Source of the DNA: an uncultured Duncaniella sp.
GTDB taxonomy: Bacteria; Bacteroidota; Bacteroidia; Bacteroidales; Muribaculaceae
Assembly: GCA_910589485.1 (NCBI GenBank)
Contig: CAJUSW010000002.1
Coordinates: 248,001-312,000 of the forward strand
DNA: 64,000 nucleotides
Direction: 5' to 3'
Shown piece by piece: positions 7,100 to 14,604 of this stretch. Made by a program: the position numbers and the translations under genes. A model generated the notes under the pieces. The model ran no database searches, had not been told where the DNA came from, and saw only the letters and a program-made list of their open reading frames with translations. Within the stretch, counting starts at the first letter, position 1; every line of letters begins with the position of its first letter.

Positions 7100-8926
7100 T
7101 CACTGCGAGAGGAGTGCATGGCGGTCGTGGGCTGAGAGGGGATGGTAGTCGCCGCGGAGGGGTTCGGTGGCATGGATCCACAGGGCGATGGCGCGCGACA
7201 TGAGGCGGTCGTCATGGCATCCGCGACGTGCCGAATATGTTCCGTCGCTCTGCGATTCATATTGCAGAAGCTCGTCGCACATACCCGGGTCGCGCTCGAT
7301 ATAATGATTGTCGCGCACCATGCGTATGAGGTGGGAGATCACCGAAGCCTTGGTGCGCACATTGGTGTGGAATCCCGGCACCTTGGCTATGACCTCGCCG
7401 GTCGATGTAGTGGCTCGGCGGTGATACATATTGGTATAACTGTCGGCCAGAGTGTGGAGTATATACTGCCCGCGCCCCTCGCTCGAAGTCTCCCACGAAT
7501 TGCTCTCCACCACCAGCATGGCGGTGTTGTACCATTTGGCCATTGCCACAGCCTGCCATGCGAGCAGGTCGTGGTCGATGTGTCCGCGCCATTGGGCCAC
7601 CACCTCGGGCTTCATGGCCCAGGGGGAATCGGCGTGGCGGTCGAGGATGGTTATGACGGAATAGTCGGAGGTGGCCGAGCGGCCGCCTATGTCTACGCTG
7701 GCTATGTAGCTCGCCCCCGGGCGCGGAGGGGTCCACACCAGGGCGTTGCCCGAGGGGGTGGGATGAAATTCCGGTGCCGAGGTGTCCTCGGGGATCCCTG
7801 AGGGGGATCCGATGATATCGCCCACCTGAGGCTCGATGATGCACCCCTCGGAGCGCACCACCTCGACATCCACGGCCGAGAACACGCCATTGTCGGTCGC
7901 CGAGAATGCCTCCTCGGCAGTGGTGGGAAATTCGGCCTGCATGGCACGGCGCTCGAGATACTCAGCCGACTTGTTGCGATACCACATCACCTGCTCGAGC
8001 GAGCAACCGTATTTAGTCATGAGGTCGCGCTCATAACCGTCGAGCGTGGCGCTGAACGCCTCGGGGTCGGGCACAGGCTCGGTGTACATCTCTATCTCAT
8101 ACCAAGGCACGAAGAATGGTGTCTTGTCGCTTTTCCCCTCGACGGCGCGTTGCCACTCGCGGTGGAAGAAGTTGCCCACGCCATTGGCGGTGCTCTCCAT
8201 GGCTATGAATGTCATGGGTCGGCGCGGTATGCCCGAGGTGACGGAGCGTATCAGGTCGACGGGGTTGTGGAGCCGCGAGTCCTTCCAGAAGGCCACTTCG
8301 CTGAGATGGGCCATGGCATAGTCCATGCCTCGGGTTGATTCCTGGCTCTCGCTCGAGCTGACGGTGACGCGGCATCCGCGACCGGGGATGGCGCGGGTGT
8401 TGCCGAGGCGCTCGTAGGGGGTGAAGCGCGGTGGGAAGTCCTCTTCCCAATATTCCTCGGGATAGTTGGCGAGGAGGTGGCTGTACATTCCGCGTATGGT
8501 GGCGGCTGTGTCCTTGACGTGGGCGCAGATGAGGGAGTGCCAGTTGCGCAGGTGTATAATCTGCAGCCAGGCGAAATACAGCTGTATGAATGTGGATCCG
8601 CCCCATTGGCGTGCCTTGAGCATGATGAGGCGCATGGGGAGGTTGAGGAGGCGTTGCTCCTCGACTGTCTTGAGCAGGCGTCGCTGGGGGCGGTTGAGGA
8701 TGAAGGGGACGGTCTGTTTGGTCACTTTGTCGGTGATGTGTGCACAGGTGGCGGCCCAAAATTCAAAGTCGTGCCGGAAGCGCAGGATGTTGAAGTCGTG
8801 GCGCGGGAGGGCGATGGAGTATTCCGGGTCATCGAGCATGGAGGCGGGGATATACAGCGGGTCGGTGCCGTGGATCACCCGTCGTCGCCCGGGGTCGTTG
8901 GGGTTGCCTTGGATTGGATCGTACAT
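7100..8926 (-). CDS. Phage terminase large subunit (TerL)
   Basis: 608 aa, MYDPIQGNPNDPGRRRVIHG. TerL is the ATP-driven DNA packaging motor and headful nuclease of tailed phages. All motifs seem intact: a deviant Walker A LKARQWGGSTF (about residue 103), Walker B MAHLSEVAFW, coupling motif MESTANG, and RNase H-type nuclease acids in SVDIGGRSATSDYS, VVESNSW and GCHDDRL. It follows the 813-aa gene on the same strand after 209 bp of repeat words and probably belongs to its transcript. There is no small terminase, capsid, integrase or lysis gene nearby. Codon use resembles the host, suggesting long residence. Confidence 0.9.
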   Translation of the reverse strand: MYDPIQGNPNDPGRRRVIHGTDPLYIPASMLDDPEYSIALPRHDFNILRFRHDFEFWAATCAHITDKVTKQTVPFILNRPQRRLLKTVEEQRLLNLPMRLIMLKARQWGGSTFIQLYFAWLQIIHLRNWHSLICAHVKDTAATIRGMYSHLLANYPEEYWEEDFPPRFTPYERLGNTRAIPGRGCRVTVSSSESQESTRGMDYAMAHLSEVAFWKDSRLHNPVDLIRSVTSGIPRRPMTFIAMESTANGVGNFFHREWQRAVEGKSDKTPFFVPWYEIEMYTEPVPDPEAFSATLDGYERDLMTKYGCSLEQVMWYRNKSAEYLERRAMQAEFPTTAEEAFSATDNGVFSAVDVEVVRSEGCIIEPQVGDIIGSPSGIPEDTSAPEFHPTPSGNALVWTPPRPGASYIASVDIGGRSATSDYSVITILDRHADSPWAMKPEVVAQWRGHIDHDLLAWQAVAMAKWYNTAMLVVESNSWETSSEGRGQYILHTLADSYTNMYHRRATTSTGEVIAKVPGFHTNVRTKASVISHLIRMVRDNHYIERDPGMCDELLQYESQSDGTYSARRGCHDDRLMSRAIALWIHATEPLRGDYHPLSAHDRHALLSQ

Positions 8927-8940
8927 AGTTTATATTTTTA

Positions 8941-8970
8941 GTATAGAGTATAGAGGGGAAAGTATAGATA
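8941..8970 (-). repeat. CTATACT word island 1
   Basis: Minus strand reads tatctatactttcccctc followed by tatactctatac. It is one of four such islands in the window, here just upstream of the terminase start. Confidence 0.7.
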
Positions 8971-8989
8971 ATAGGTTTTTAGGACGGGC

Positions 8990-9135
8990 TTTTTAGACCA
9001 GAGATCCAGAGGACTAAGGGTTTAGACCAGAGGTCAAGAGGATTTTTTTAGAAACTGCCACAATAAATCTATATAAAATATTGATATTTGGCCCTCTGGT
9101 CTAATCCTTTCGTCCTTTGGTCTAATCCATTTTGG
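8990..9135. repeat. Inverted CTCTGGTCTA islands between 813-aa and terminase genes
   Basis: TTAGACCAGAGG (about 9017-9030) and CCTCTGGTCTAA (about 9093-9105) are inverted copies, each accompanied by decayed copies. The spacer thus could fold as a large hairpin. The words recur at 13360-13430 and 61650. Confidence 0.65.
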
Positions 9136-11577
9136 CTAAAGGTTTTGGCATAAGGTGAGGGAGGTGGCGGTGAGGGTGAGGTCGAGGAGGAGGGCATGGG
9201 CGTGAGGGAGGCGGAGACGGTACACGAGGGGGTGGTTGAGATCTCCCCCGTCAACCGTGATGGTCATCAACCGCAGACGCGGGTAGCGGGTGGGATGCAG
9301 GGCATGGATGGCATAGAGGGTTATGGTGCCGCGGAGGTCGTGGCCGTAGACAGGGAGATTGAGCCAGGCATCGGCGCCGGGCTTGAAGCCACACGCGGTG
9401 GCCGAGAGGTGACGCACAGTGACCGGGCCGGCATGGCTCTCGGCTGACGGGTCGAGGATATTGCCTGACGTGTCGATGAGGATGAGGCGCGAGCCGGTGG
9501 AGAGCACCGAGGCTATGGGCGGGGTGGAGCGGGTGAAGATAGCCGAGCCGTCGGGAACGGCAATCACGGCGGAAACCTCGGCAGGGCTATCAGTCGGCCC
9601 AGCTTCAGTGGCCGGGATGCACCACAGCTCGCCGTGGTAGTCGTCCCACCCTAAGAGCCATCCGGCCGACGCATCGGGGATGATCCCTGACAGGCGGGTG
9701 ACGAGCACTGGGGCGCGGGAACCGGAGAGTGTGTAGAGTCCTCCGTCGGCCACAAAGGCTATTCCCCCGGGGATGGCGGTGATGCTCCCGGGAGTGGTGA
9801 CGGGGTGAGGGTCGAGCAGATTGAGGTTGATGTGCGTGAGGCGGTCGTTGAGGGTCATGGAGGAGATTCCGCCCGTGCCGGCCACGTAGAACCGTGCCGT
9901 GGGCACCGTGAACGAGCTGCTATGGCGCAGGGCCGGCAACAGCGCCGTCACCCGCCCGGAATCGCCGACAGTGGAGAATGCCAGGGGGGAGAGCGGTGCC
10001 GAGGCACGGGCCACGGCGATGGCCGAGGGGTAATGGTGGACCGGAGGGGTGGCCGAGGGTACTACGAAGCCGGGCAGGGTGTCGGTGAAGGTCACAGGGC
10101 GGAGCGTGGGTGAGATGTAGCAACTCCACCGCCCGCACGGCGTGGGGGTGAGCGGGAGGGTTACGGCCCGGTTGCCGGCTATGAGAGTGGCGGAGCAAGC
10201 GTCGGGCGACGGATAGGGCACCAGTGGGGAGAGAGTGGTGGGCGCGAGGGTGCGCATCACGGCCTGACTCACCACCGATGAGCCGTCGAGCATGGTGGTC
10301 AGCACGGCTGTAGGGGTGGGTGATGTGGCAGGGGTGGTGACGGTAGAGAGTTCGGGGAGGGGATAGCCGTCAAAAGGCACGGCCCTCAGGTCGCCCCATG
10401 CCACCATGTCGCCGCTCCGGGCCACAGCCGAGGCCGAGAAGCCGTGGGGAGCGCTGAGCCTCACGCCCATAAGTGAGGATGCTGAGGGGGAGGAGACCGG
10501 GAGAGTGGCGATGGAACGGAGCGCGGAGATTTCGGCGAGGGTGTCGGTCCACGTGCGAGGCGACGGGAGCATGGCGGTGTCGGCATTGTCGAGAATAGAG
10601 GTAATGCAGGAGCGCAGATATTGCCCGTCGGCGGCGGGATCGGCCAGCGGATTCACTCCGGGGAGCAGATGCTCCATCGTGAGGGAAGTGGCCGAGGCCG
10701 AGGAGAATGAGCAGGTGCCGGGGAGGAGGGTGGACAGGGGGTGGAGCTGAGGGGATACCAGTATCTCGACGGCGCGCACGGCTGAGCGCCAGGCATCGTC
10801 GGGCTCGGAGGTGAAGCTGTAGCCCACCTTGAATTCGGTGGCTGTGAGCGGTGTGGCGGTCAAGGAGCGCATGCCGTCGCCCGAGAGGGTTAGAGTGGTG
10901 CGTATGGCCTGGAGGCCGGAGTCGGGGCCGACGAGTACGGGCGATGAGGTGTGGATCACCGTCCCGCCGTCGCCAATAAGGCGGTAGCACGCGAGCACGG
11001 GCTGGATGTGGCGTCCGTGGAGGAGGGCGCGGTCGCTCAGGCGCAGGTAGGCCTCGCGCATGGCCTTGTCGAGCGTGGAGCGGTCAGTGTCGGTGAGTGT
11101 GCGCGAGGTGGATGAGTAGGTGCCTTTTAGGGTGACGGGGGCTATCGAGGCCGAGACGGTGCCCATAGCCATGCACCGGAGCGAGAGCGGGGGGAGAGGG
11201 GTGACGACCGGGGCAACCCGGCCGTCGGTGGCAGGAGTGGCTATGAGCGGGAGGCCCGTGGCGGGGATGGTGATGAGTGAGCCGGCCTCGGAGGGGAGTA
11301 CACAGCGTGGCGGGGTGTCCATCTCGGCAAGGGTGGTGATTGCGCCGTTGACGAGCTGTTTCAACGCACCCTCGTGATACACGGTGACGCATGTGGAGCC
11401 GTCGGGGAGCGTGTACACTCCCCCCTCCACCCCTACAGCTCCGGGGAGTGAGGCGATGGTGGCGGGCAGGCCTACGGCTGTGAGTGCCCCCGACGGTGTG
11501 GGGCGCAGGTTGTGGCACTGTTGGGCGGGGGTGTTGCCGGCGAGAGTAGTTGTGAGGTTTACAGGGATGGTGGACAT
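9136..11577 (-). CDS. Large unknown protein, probably phage virion-derived
   Basis: 813 aa, MSTIPVNLTTTLAGNTPAQQ. It has no signal peptide or membrane segment. It is very rich in Thr, Ser, Pro, Ala and Gly with regular short hydrophobic strands (for example GGVYTLPDGSTCVTVYHEGA and GGLYTLSGSRAPVLVTRL), suggesting a beta-rich fold with blade-like repeats. I recognise no family. Its position ahead of a terminase, shared promoter motif and beta-rich size make a podovirus tail-hub or DNA-stabilising protein (P22 gp10-like) a reasonable guess, but only a structure prediction could tell. The first gene of the operon, its start is only about 13 nt from the predicted transcription start. Confidence 0.7.
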   Translation of the reverse strand: MSTIPVNLTTTLAGNTPAQQCHNLRPTPSGALTAVGLPATIASLPGAVGVEGGVYTLPDGSTCVTVYHEGALKQLVNGAITTLAEMDTPPRCVLPSEAGSLITIPATGLPLIATPATDGRVAPVVTPLPPLSLRCMAMGTVSASIAPVTLKGTYSSTSRTLTDTDRSTLDKAMREAYLRLSDRALLHGRHIQPVLACYRLIGDGGTVIHTSSPVLVGPDSGLQAIRTTLTLSGDGMRSLTATPLTATEFKVGYSFTSEPDDAWRSAVRAVEILVSPQLHPLSTLLPGTCSFSSASATSLTMEHLLPGVNPLADPAADGQYLRSCITSILDNADTAMLPSPRTWTDTLAEISALRSIATLPVSSPSASSLMGVRLSAPHGFSASAVARSGDMVAWGDLRAVPFDGYPLPELSTVTTPATSPTPTAVLTTMLDGSSVVSQAVMRTLAPTTLSPLVPYPSPDACSATLIAGNRAVTLPLTPTPCGRWSCYISPTLRPVTFTDTLPGFVVPSATPPVHHYPSAIAVARASAPLSPLAFSTVGDSGRVTALLPALRHSSSFTVPTARFYVAGTGGISSMTLNDRLTHINLNLLDPHPVTTPGSITAIPGGIAFVADGGLYTLSGSRAPVLVTRLSGIIPDASAGWLLGWDDYHGELWCIPATEAGPTDSPAEVSAVIAVPDGSAIFTRSTPPIASVLSTGSRLILIDTSGNILDPSAESHAGPVTVRHLSATACGFKPGADAWLNLPVYGHDLRGTITLYAIHALHPTRYPRLRLMTITVDGGDLNHPLVYRLRLPHAHALLLDLTLTATSLTLCQNL

Positions 11578-11596
11578 AGGGCAGTTGATTTTTTCA

Positions 11597-11640
11597 CAAA
11601 ATTACACTAAGTCTCCCCGGGGAAAGGTGCGATAATGTCG
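11597..11640 (-). promoter_or_regulatory. Composite promoter of the 813-aa/terminase operon
   Basis: On the minus strand CGACATTATCGCACC (11640-11626) is followed after exactly 21 bp by TAATTTTG (11604-11597). The same 15-mer and the same gap occur at 13274-13317 and 54309-54352. The 15-mer covers the -33 region, so it is either an alternative -33 element or an activator or repressor site. Confidence 0.8.
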
Positions 11641-11656
11641 CGCAGTGATTACAGGA

Positions 11657-11750
11657 TTGTTACAACAATTGTAACAAATTGTAACAATTTTGTTTCGGAT
11701 ACTGTTGCAACAAGGGGTGGTTTTTGTTATCTGTAACAATTTTGTTACAA
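11657..11750. promoter_or_regulatory. Cluster of TTGTwACAA palindromic sites
   Basis: TTGTTACAA 11657-11665, TTGTAACAA 11669-11677 and 11679-11687, a variant TTGCAACAA near 11704-11712, CTGTAACAA 11731-11739, TTGTTACAA 11742-11750. They lie directly upstream of the 813-aa operon promoter and also upstream of the ECF sigma gene. Confidence 0.65.
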
Positions 11751-11853
11751 TTGTGATTAAGGTATAAAAGTCTTAAAATTAACGTTTTATGTAAAGTTTA
11801 ACGGAAATGATACGGTAAATTGAAAAATTTTACCAAAAAAATTTAGGGATCTC

Positions 11854-11874
11854 TTGACAGAATCTGTAACTTTG
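11854..11874 (+). promoter_or_regulatory. ECF sigma gene promoter
   Basis: TTGACA at 11854-11859 and TAACTTTG at 11867-11874; predicted leader about 100 nt. Confidence 0.5.
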
Positions 11875-11983
11875 AAATGTCGAAAGAAAACAACACCACC
11901 GACAATCTAAGATCTCAAGGCAAGGCCCCGCAGATCTGACATAAAAAACACAAACGTTCAACACATTTAAAGGCGATACTATT

Positions 11984-12487
11984 ATGGCAAACAAGGATTT
12001 CGAAAATAAGCTGATGGCTCTCCAGGGCAACCTTCTCAACTTTGCCTACATGCTCACTTCCAACCGTGACAACGCCTATGACCTGCTTCAGGACACGACG
12101 CTCAAGGCTCTCGATAACGAAAGCAAGTATGTCGACAACACCAACTTCAAGGGATGGGTTTTCACCATCATGCGCAATATCTTCATCAACAACTACCGCC
12201 GCACCACCCGCTCGCAGACAGTTGTTGACCAGACCGAGGACCTCTACCACCTGAACCTCTCGCAGGACAGCGGTCTGGAGACTCCCGAGGGTTCCTTCGG
12301 AGCATCGGAGATCACCTCGGCCATCAACTCGTTCCCCGATGAGTACCGCATTCCGTTCTCGATGCACGTGGCCGGTTACAAGTATAATGAGATCGCCGAG
12401 AAGATGAATCTTCCGCTCGGCACCGTCAAGAGCCGCATCTTCTTCGCCCGCAAGAAGCTCCAGACACAATTTGCCGATTACCGTTGA
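11984..12487 (+). CDS. RNA polymerase ECF-type sigma factor
   Basis: 167 aa, MANKDFENKLMALQGNLLNF. Region 2 is visible as ANAYDLLQDTTLKAL-like DLLQDT with FKGWVFTIMRNIFINNYRR (-10 recognition), and region 4 as PFSMHVAGYKYNEIAEKMNL followed by PLGTVKSRIFFARKKL (helix-turn-helix, -35 recognition). No anti-sigma gene follows, so control is probably by expression or a distant partner. It is divergent from the 813-aa/terminase operon with TTGTwACAA sites between them; whether it reads the 15-mer promoter is only a possibility. A hairpin (AGCCC-GGGCT) and GGTTAT units follow the stop. Confidence 0.92.
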   Translation: MANKDFENKLMALQGNLLNFAYMLTSNRDNAYDLLQDTTLKALDNESKYVDNTNFKGWVFTIMRNIFINNYRRTTRSQTVVDQTEDLYHLNLSQDSGLETPEGSFGASEITSAINSFPDEYRIPFSMHVAGYKYNEIAEKMNLPLGTVKSRIFFARKKLQTQFADYR

Positions 12488-12575
12488 TATTCAGCCCTGA
12501 CGGGCTGAGGGTTATGAGGTTAAGGGGTTATAGGTTTATAAGTTTATAGGTTTATAAGTTTAAAGGTTTAAACGA
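12488..12575 (+). repeat. Post-stop hairpin and GGTTAT/GTTTATA tract after sigma gene
   Basis: TATTCAGCCC-tgac-GGGCTGA starts 1 bp after the stop, followed by GGGTTATGAGGTTAAGG and GTTTATA units. Confidence 0.65.
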
Positions 12576-12592
12576 CAGCCTGATAGCTATTC

Positions 12593-12640
12593 ACTATACT
12601 CTATACTTTCCCCTCTATACTAAACTCTCTCCTCTATACT
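12593..12640 (+). repeat. CTATACT word island 2
   Basis: Several CTATACT units separated by TTTCCCCT or AAACTCTCTC. Confidence 0.65.
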
Positions 12641-12725
12641 AAAACAAACGGACTAAAGCACATTTACAACGTAGAGATTAAGTTATATTACGATATAAAG
12701 CTTCCGTGAGGAAGTGATGTTTGAT

Positions 12726-12812
12726 AAAAATTGGTATATAAGATTTTTGGTAAAAATGATTGGTTTAAATTGGTATATAAGATTTTAGGTAAAAAAGATT
12801 AGGTTTATTTCC
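12726..12812 (+). repeat. Two-copy tandem repeat of about 41 bp
   Basis: AATTGGTATATAAGATTTT, then GGTAAAAATGATTGGTTT, is repeated immediately with a few changes. No gene is seen. Confidence 0.65.
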
Positions 12813-12837
12813 ACTAAAAAACGTACAATTTCCGAAA

Positions 12838-12869
12838 ACAGGCCGGCACCCAGTGCCCGGCCTGTTTTT
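12838..12869 (+). terminator. Strong intrinsic terminator
   Basis: ACAGGCCGG and CCGGCCTGT form a stem around CACCCAGTG, followed by TTTTT. It could end the sigma factor transcript about 350 bp after the stop, or a small RNA. Confidence 0.7.
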
Positions 12870-12954
12870 CATCATCCCTATTCCAGAATTATCTGTTTTT
12901 CATCATCCCTCATCCTGAATTATAGGACGTCTCCGGCCTACCCTCGCCCTGAAT

Positions 12955-13090
12955 TATAGGACGTCTTCGACGCCCGTTTTACACCCCAATTCATTGACCC
13001 CACGCCTCGGCGATGCGTAATTCTGCCCTGGCGGGCGAATTACGCGTCACCTCGTGGTGGGGCTATAATTACATCGCCCCTCTGGGGCTT
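12955..13090 (+). repeat. REP-like palindromic element, copy D
   Basis: Head ATAGGACGTCTTCGACGCCC, outer stem CCCCACGCCTCG with CGTGGTGGGG, inner stem GCGTAATTCTGCCC with GGGCGAATTACGC. An additional head fragment, ATAGGACGTCTCCGG, is at 12922-12936. Inner-stem arms differ from copies A-C on both sides. Confidence 0.8.
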
Positions 13091-13141
13091 ATAACCACGT
13101 GATCCTGCGGGATTTACGCCCCTCTCCATCCCATTCCGCGC

Positions 13142-13210
13142 ATCCGATATTCCCGTTTCAATTGTGCATCCGATATTCCCGTTTCGTTGCACACCCGGTG
13201 TCCCCGTTTT
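13142..13210 (+). repeat. Short tandem repeat, GCATCCGATATTCCCGTTTC type
   Basis: GCATCCGATATTCCCGTTTC occurs twice and a decayed third unit (GCACACCCGGTGTCCCCGTT) follows, period about 25-28 bp, just upstream of the orphan composite promoter. Confidence 0.6.
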
Positions 13211-13273
13211 TATCGTGAATACGTATTCTTATCCCTGTTCGGTGCGCGAAACATGAAAAATATCGGGACAAAA

Positions 13274-13317
13274 CGACATTATCGCACCATATTCACTGTG
13301 GATCCGTGTTATCTTTG
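13274..13317 (+). promoter_or_regulatory. Orphan composite promoter
   Basis: CGACATTATCGCACC (13274-13288), 21 bp, TATCTTTG (13310-13317). No credible gene follows before the convergent mdh. Downstream, CTCTGGTCTA words (13360-13430) and a CTATACT island (13441-13468) repeat the spacer contents of the terminase operon. Confidence 0.75.
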
Positions 13318-13357
13318 CGATGGTTCTACCAATATCGCACGATTATTGTATATACCC

Positions 13358-13468
13358 CCCCCTCTGGCCCTCTGGTCGAAACCAAAACCTCTTTGGCCAA
13401 ACAAATATCTCTCTGGTCCTCTGGTCTAAAAATCTATTGCCTATACTCTATACTTTCCCCTCTATACT
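13358..13468 (+). repeat. CTCTGGTCTA words and CTATACT island 3
   Basis: CCTCTGGCCCTCTGGTC, CTCTGGTCCTCTGGTCTA and then CTATACTCTATACTTTCCCC. Open reading across it is low-complexity and not gene-like. Confidence 0.65.
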
Positions 13469-13479
13469 TCTAAATAAAA

Positions 13480-13516
13480 ACCATAGCCTGCAAGATAAAT
13501 CCTACAGGCTACGGTC
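13480..13516 (-). terminator. mdh terminator
   Basis: On the minus strand CCGTAGCCTG and CAGGCTATGG form a stem, followed by TTTTTATTT, 30 bp after the mdh stop. Confidence 0.7.
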
Positions 13517-13545
13517 ATATAATTGGGGGATGGGGGGTATGTCTA

Positions 13546-14472
13546 TTAGTTGAGGGCGGCGTTGGTCTTGTGAACAGCCTCAGCGCTCTTGTGGAAGAGC
13601 TCCTTCTCCTTATCGTTGAGCTCGAATTCAACGATCTTCTCGATACCGTTGCGGCCGATGATAGCGGGAACACCGATGCAGAGATCCTTCTCGCCATACT
13701 CGCCGTCGAGGAGAGCCGAGCAAGAGATGAGCTTGTGCTCATCGTGGAGAACAGCCTTAACCATCTGGGCTCCTGCTGCTCCGGGAGCATACCATGCCGA
13801 GGTGCCGAGGAGCTTGGTGAGGGTAGCACCGCCTACCATAGTGTCAGCGGCAACCTTCTCGAGGGTAGCCTCGTCGAGATACTGGGTAGCGGGAACACCG
13901 CGGTAAGCTGCGTAGCGCACGAGGGGGATCATGGTGGTATCGCCGTGTCCGCCGATCACGATGCCTTCAACCTCAGTGCGGTTGGCGCCGAGAGCGTTGG
14001 CCAGGAAGTACTTGAAGCGAGCGCTGTCGAGTGCACCGCCCATACCGATGATGCGGTTCTTGGGCAGACCGGTGGTCTTGTGGATCAGGTAGGTCATGGT
14101 GTCCATGGGGTTGGAGATGCAGATGATCACAGCGTCGGGAGAATACTTCAGAAGCTGCTCGGTCACGCTCTTCACGATACCGGCGTTAACGCCGATGAGC
14201 TCCTCGCGGGTCATACCGGGCTTGCGGGGGATACCCGAGGTGATCACTACAACGTCGCTGCCGGCGGTAGCGGAGTAATCGTTGGTCACACCGGTGAGGC
14301 GGGTGTTGATGTTAAGGATTGAGGCAGTCTGCATGATGTCCATGGCCTTGCCTTCGGATACGCCCTCCTTGATGTCGAGGAGCACTACCTCGTCGGCGAT
14401 GCCACAAGTTACCAATACATTTGCACAAGTTGCGCCCACGTTGCCGGCGCCCACGACTGTTACCTTTGACAT
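13546..14472 (-). CDS. mdh: Malate dehydrogenase, NAD-dependent
   Basis: 308 aa, a usual length for the LDH-like (type II) MDH of Bacteroidota. Interconverts malate and oxaloacetate, in anaerobic gut Bacteroidales mostly in the reductive branch towards fumarate and succinate. Rossmann motif GAGNVGATCA is at residue 8; substrate loop GIPRKPGMTREELI carries the two binding arginines; the catalytic His pair region reads VIGGHGDTTM with D in ALDSARF. Own promoter TAATTTTG at 14548-14555 (minus). No neighbour on the same strand shares the transcript. Confidence 0.96.
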   Translation of the reverse strand: MSKVTVVGAGNVGATCANVLVTCGIADEVVLLDIKEGVSEGKAMDIMQTASILNINTRLTGVTNDYSATAGSDVVVITSGIPRKPGMTREELIGVNAGIVKSVTEQLLKYSPDAVIICISNPMDTMTYLIHKTTGLPKNRIIGMGGALDSARFKYFLANALGANRTEVEGIVIGGHGDTTMIPLVRYAAYRGVPATQYLDEATLEKVAADTMVGGATLTKLLGTSAWYAPGAAGAQMVKAVLHDEHKLISCSALLDGEYGEKDLCIGVPAIIGRNGIEKIVEFELNDKEKELFHKSAEAVHKTNAALN

Positions 14473-14547
14473 AGTATCTATTTGTTTTGAAACGGTGAGT
14501 TAATTGGCTAATTATTGGGAAAATCCCGGCGGGGATGTTTCACTCCA

Positions 14548-14555
14548 CAAAATTA
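14548..14555 (-). promoter_or_regulatory. mdh promoter -7 box
   Basis: Minus strand TAATTTTG, about 75 bp before the mdh ATG. Confidence 0.5.
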
Positions 14556-14604
14556 ATGAAAAATTTCTATAATTGATCATCGGGGGTGAAAAATTTTATC
14601 CCCC

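Noticed and set aside
11915..12469. 184-codon minus-strand frame over the ECF sigma gene
   Set aside because: Mirror of a gene with intact sigma region 2 and 4; a minus-strand promoter is not visible.
13320..13553. 77-codon open frame after the orphan promoter
   Set aside because: It reads through CTCTGGTCTA and CTATACT repeats and into the mdh terminator; composition is not gene-like.
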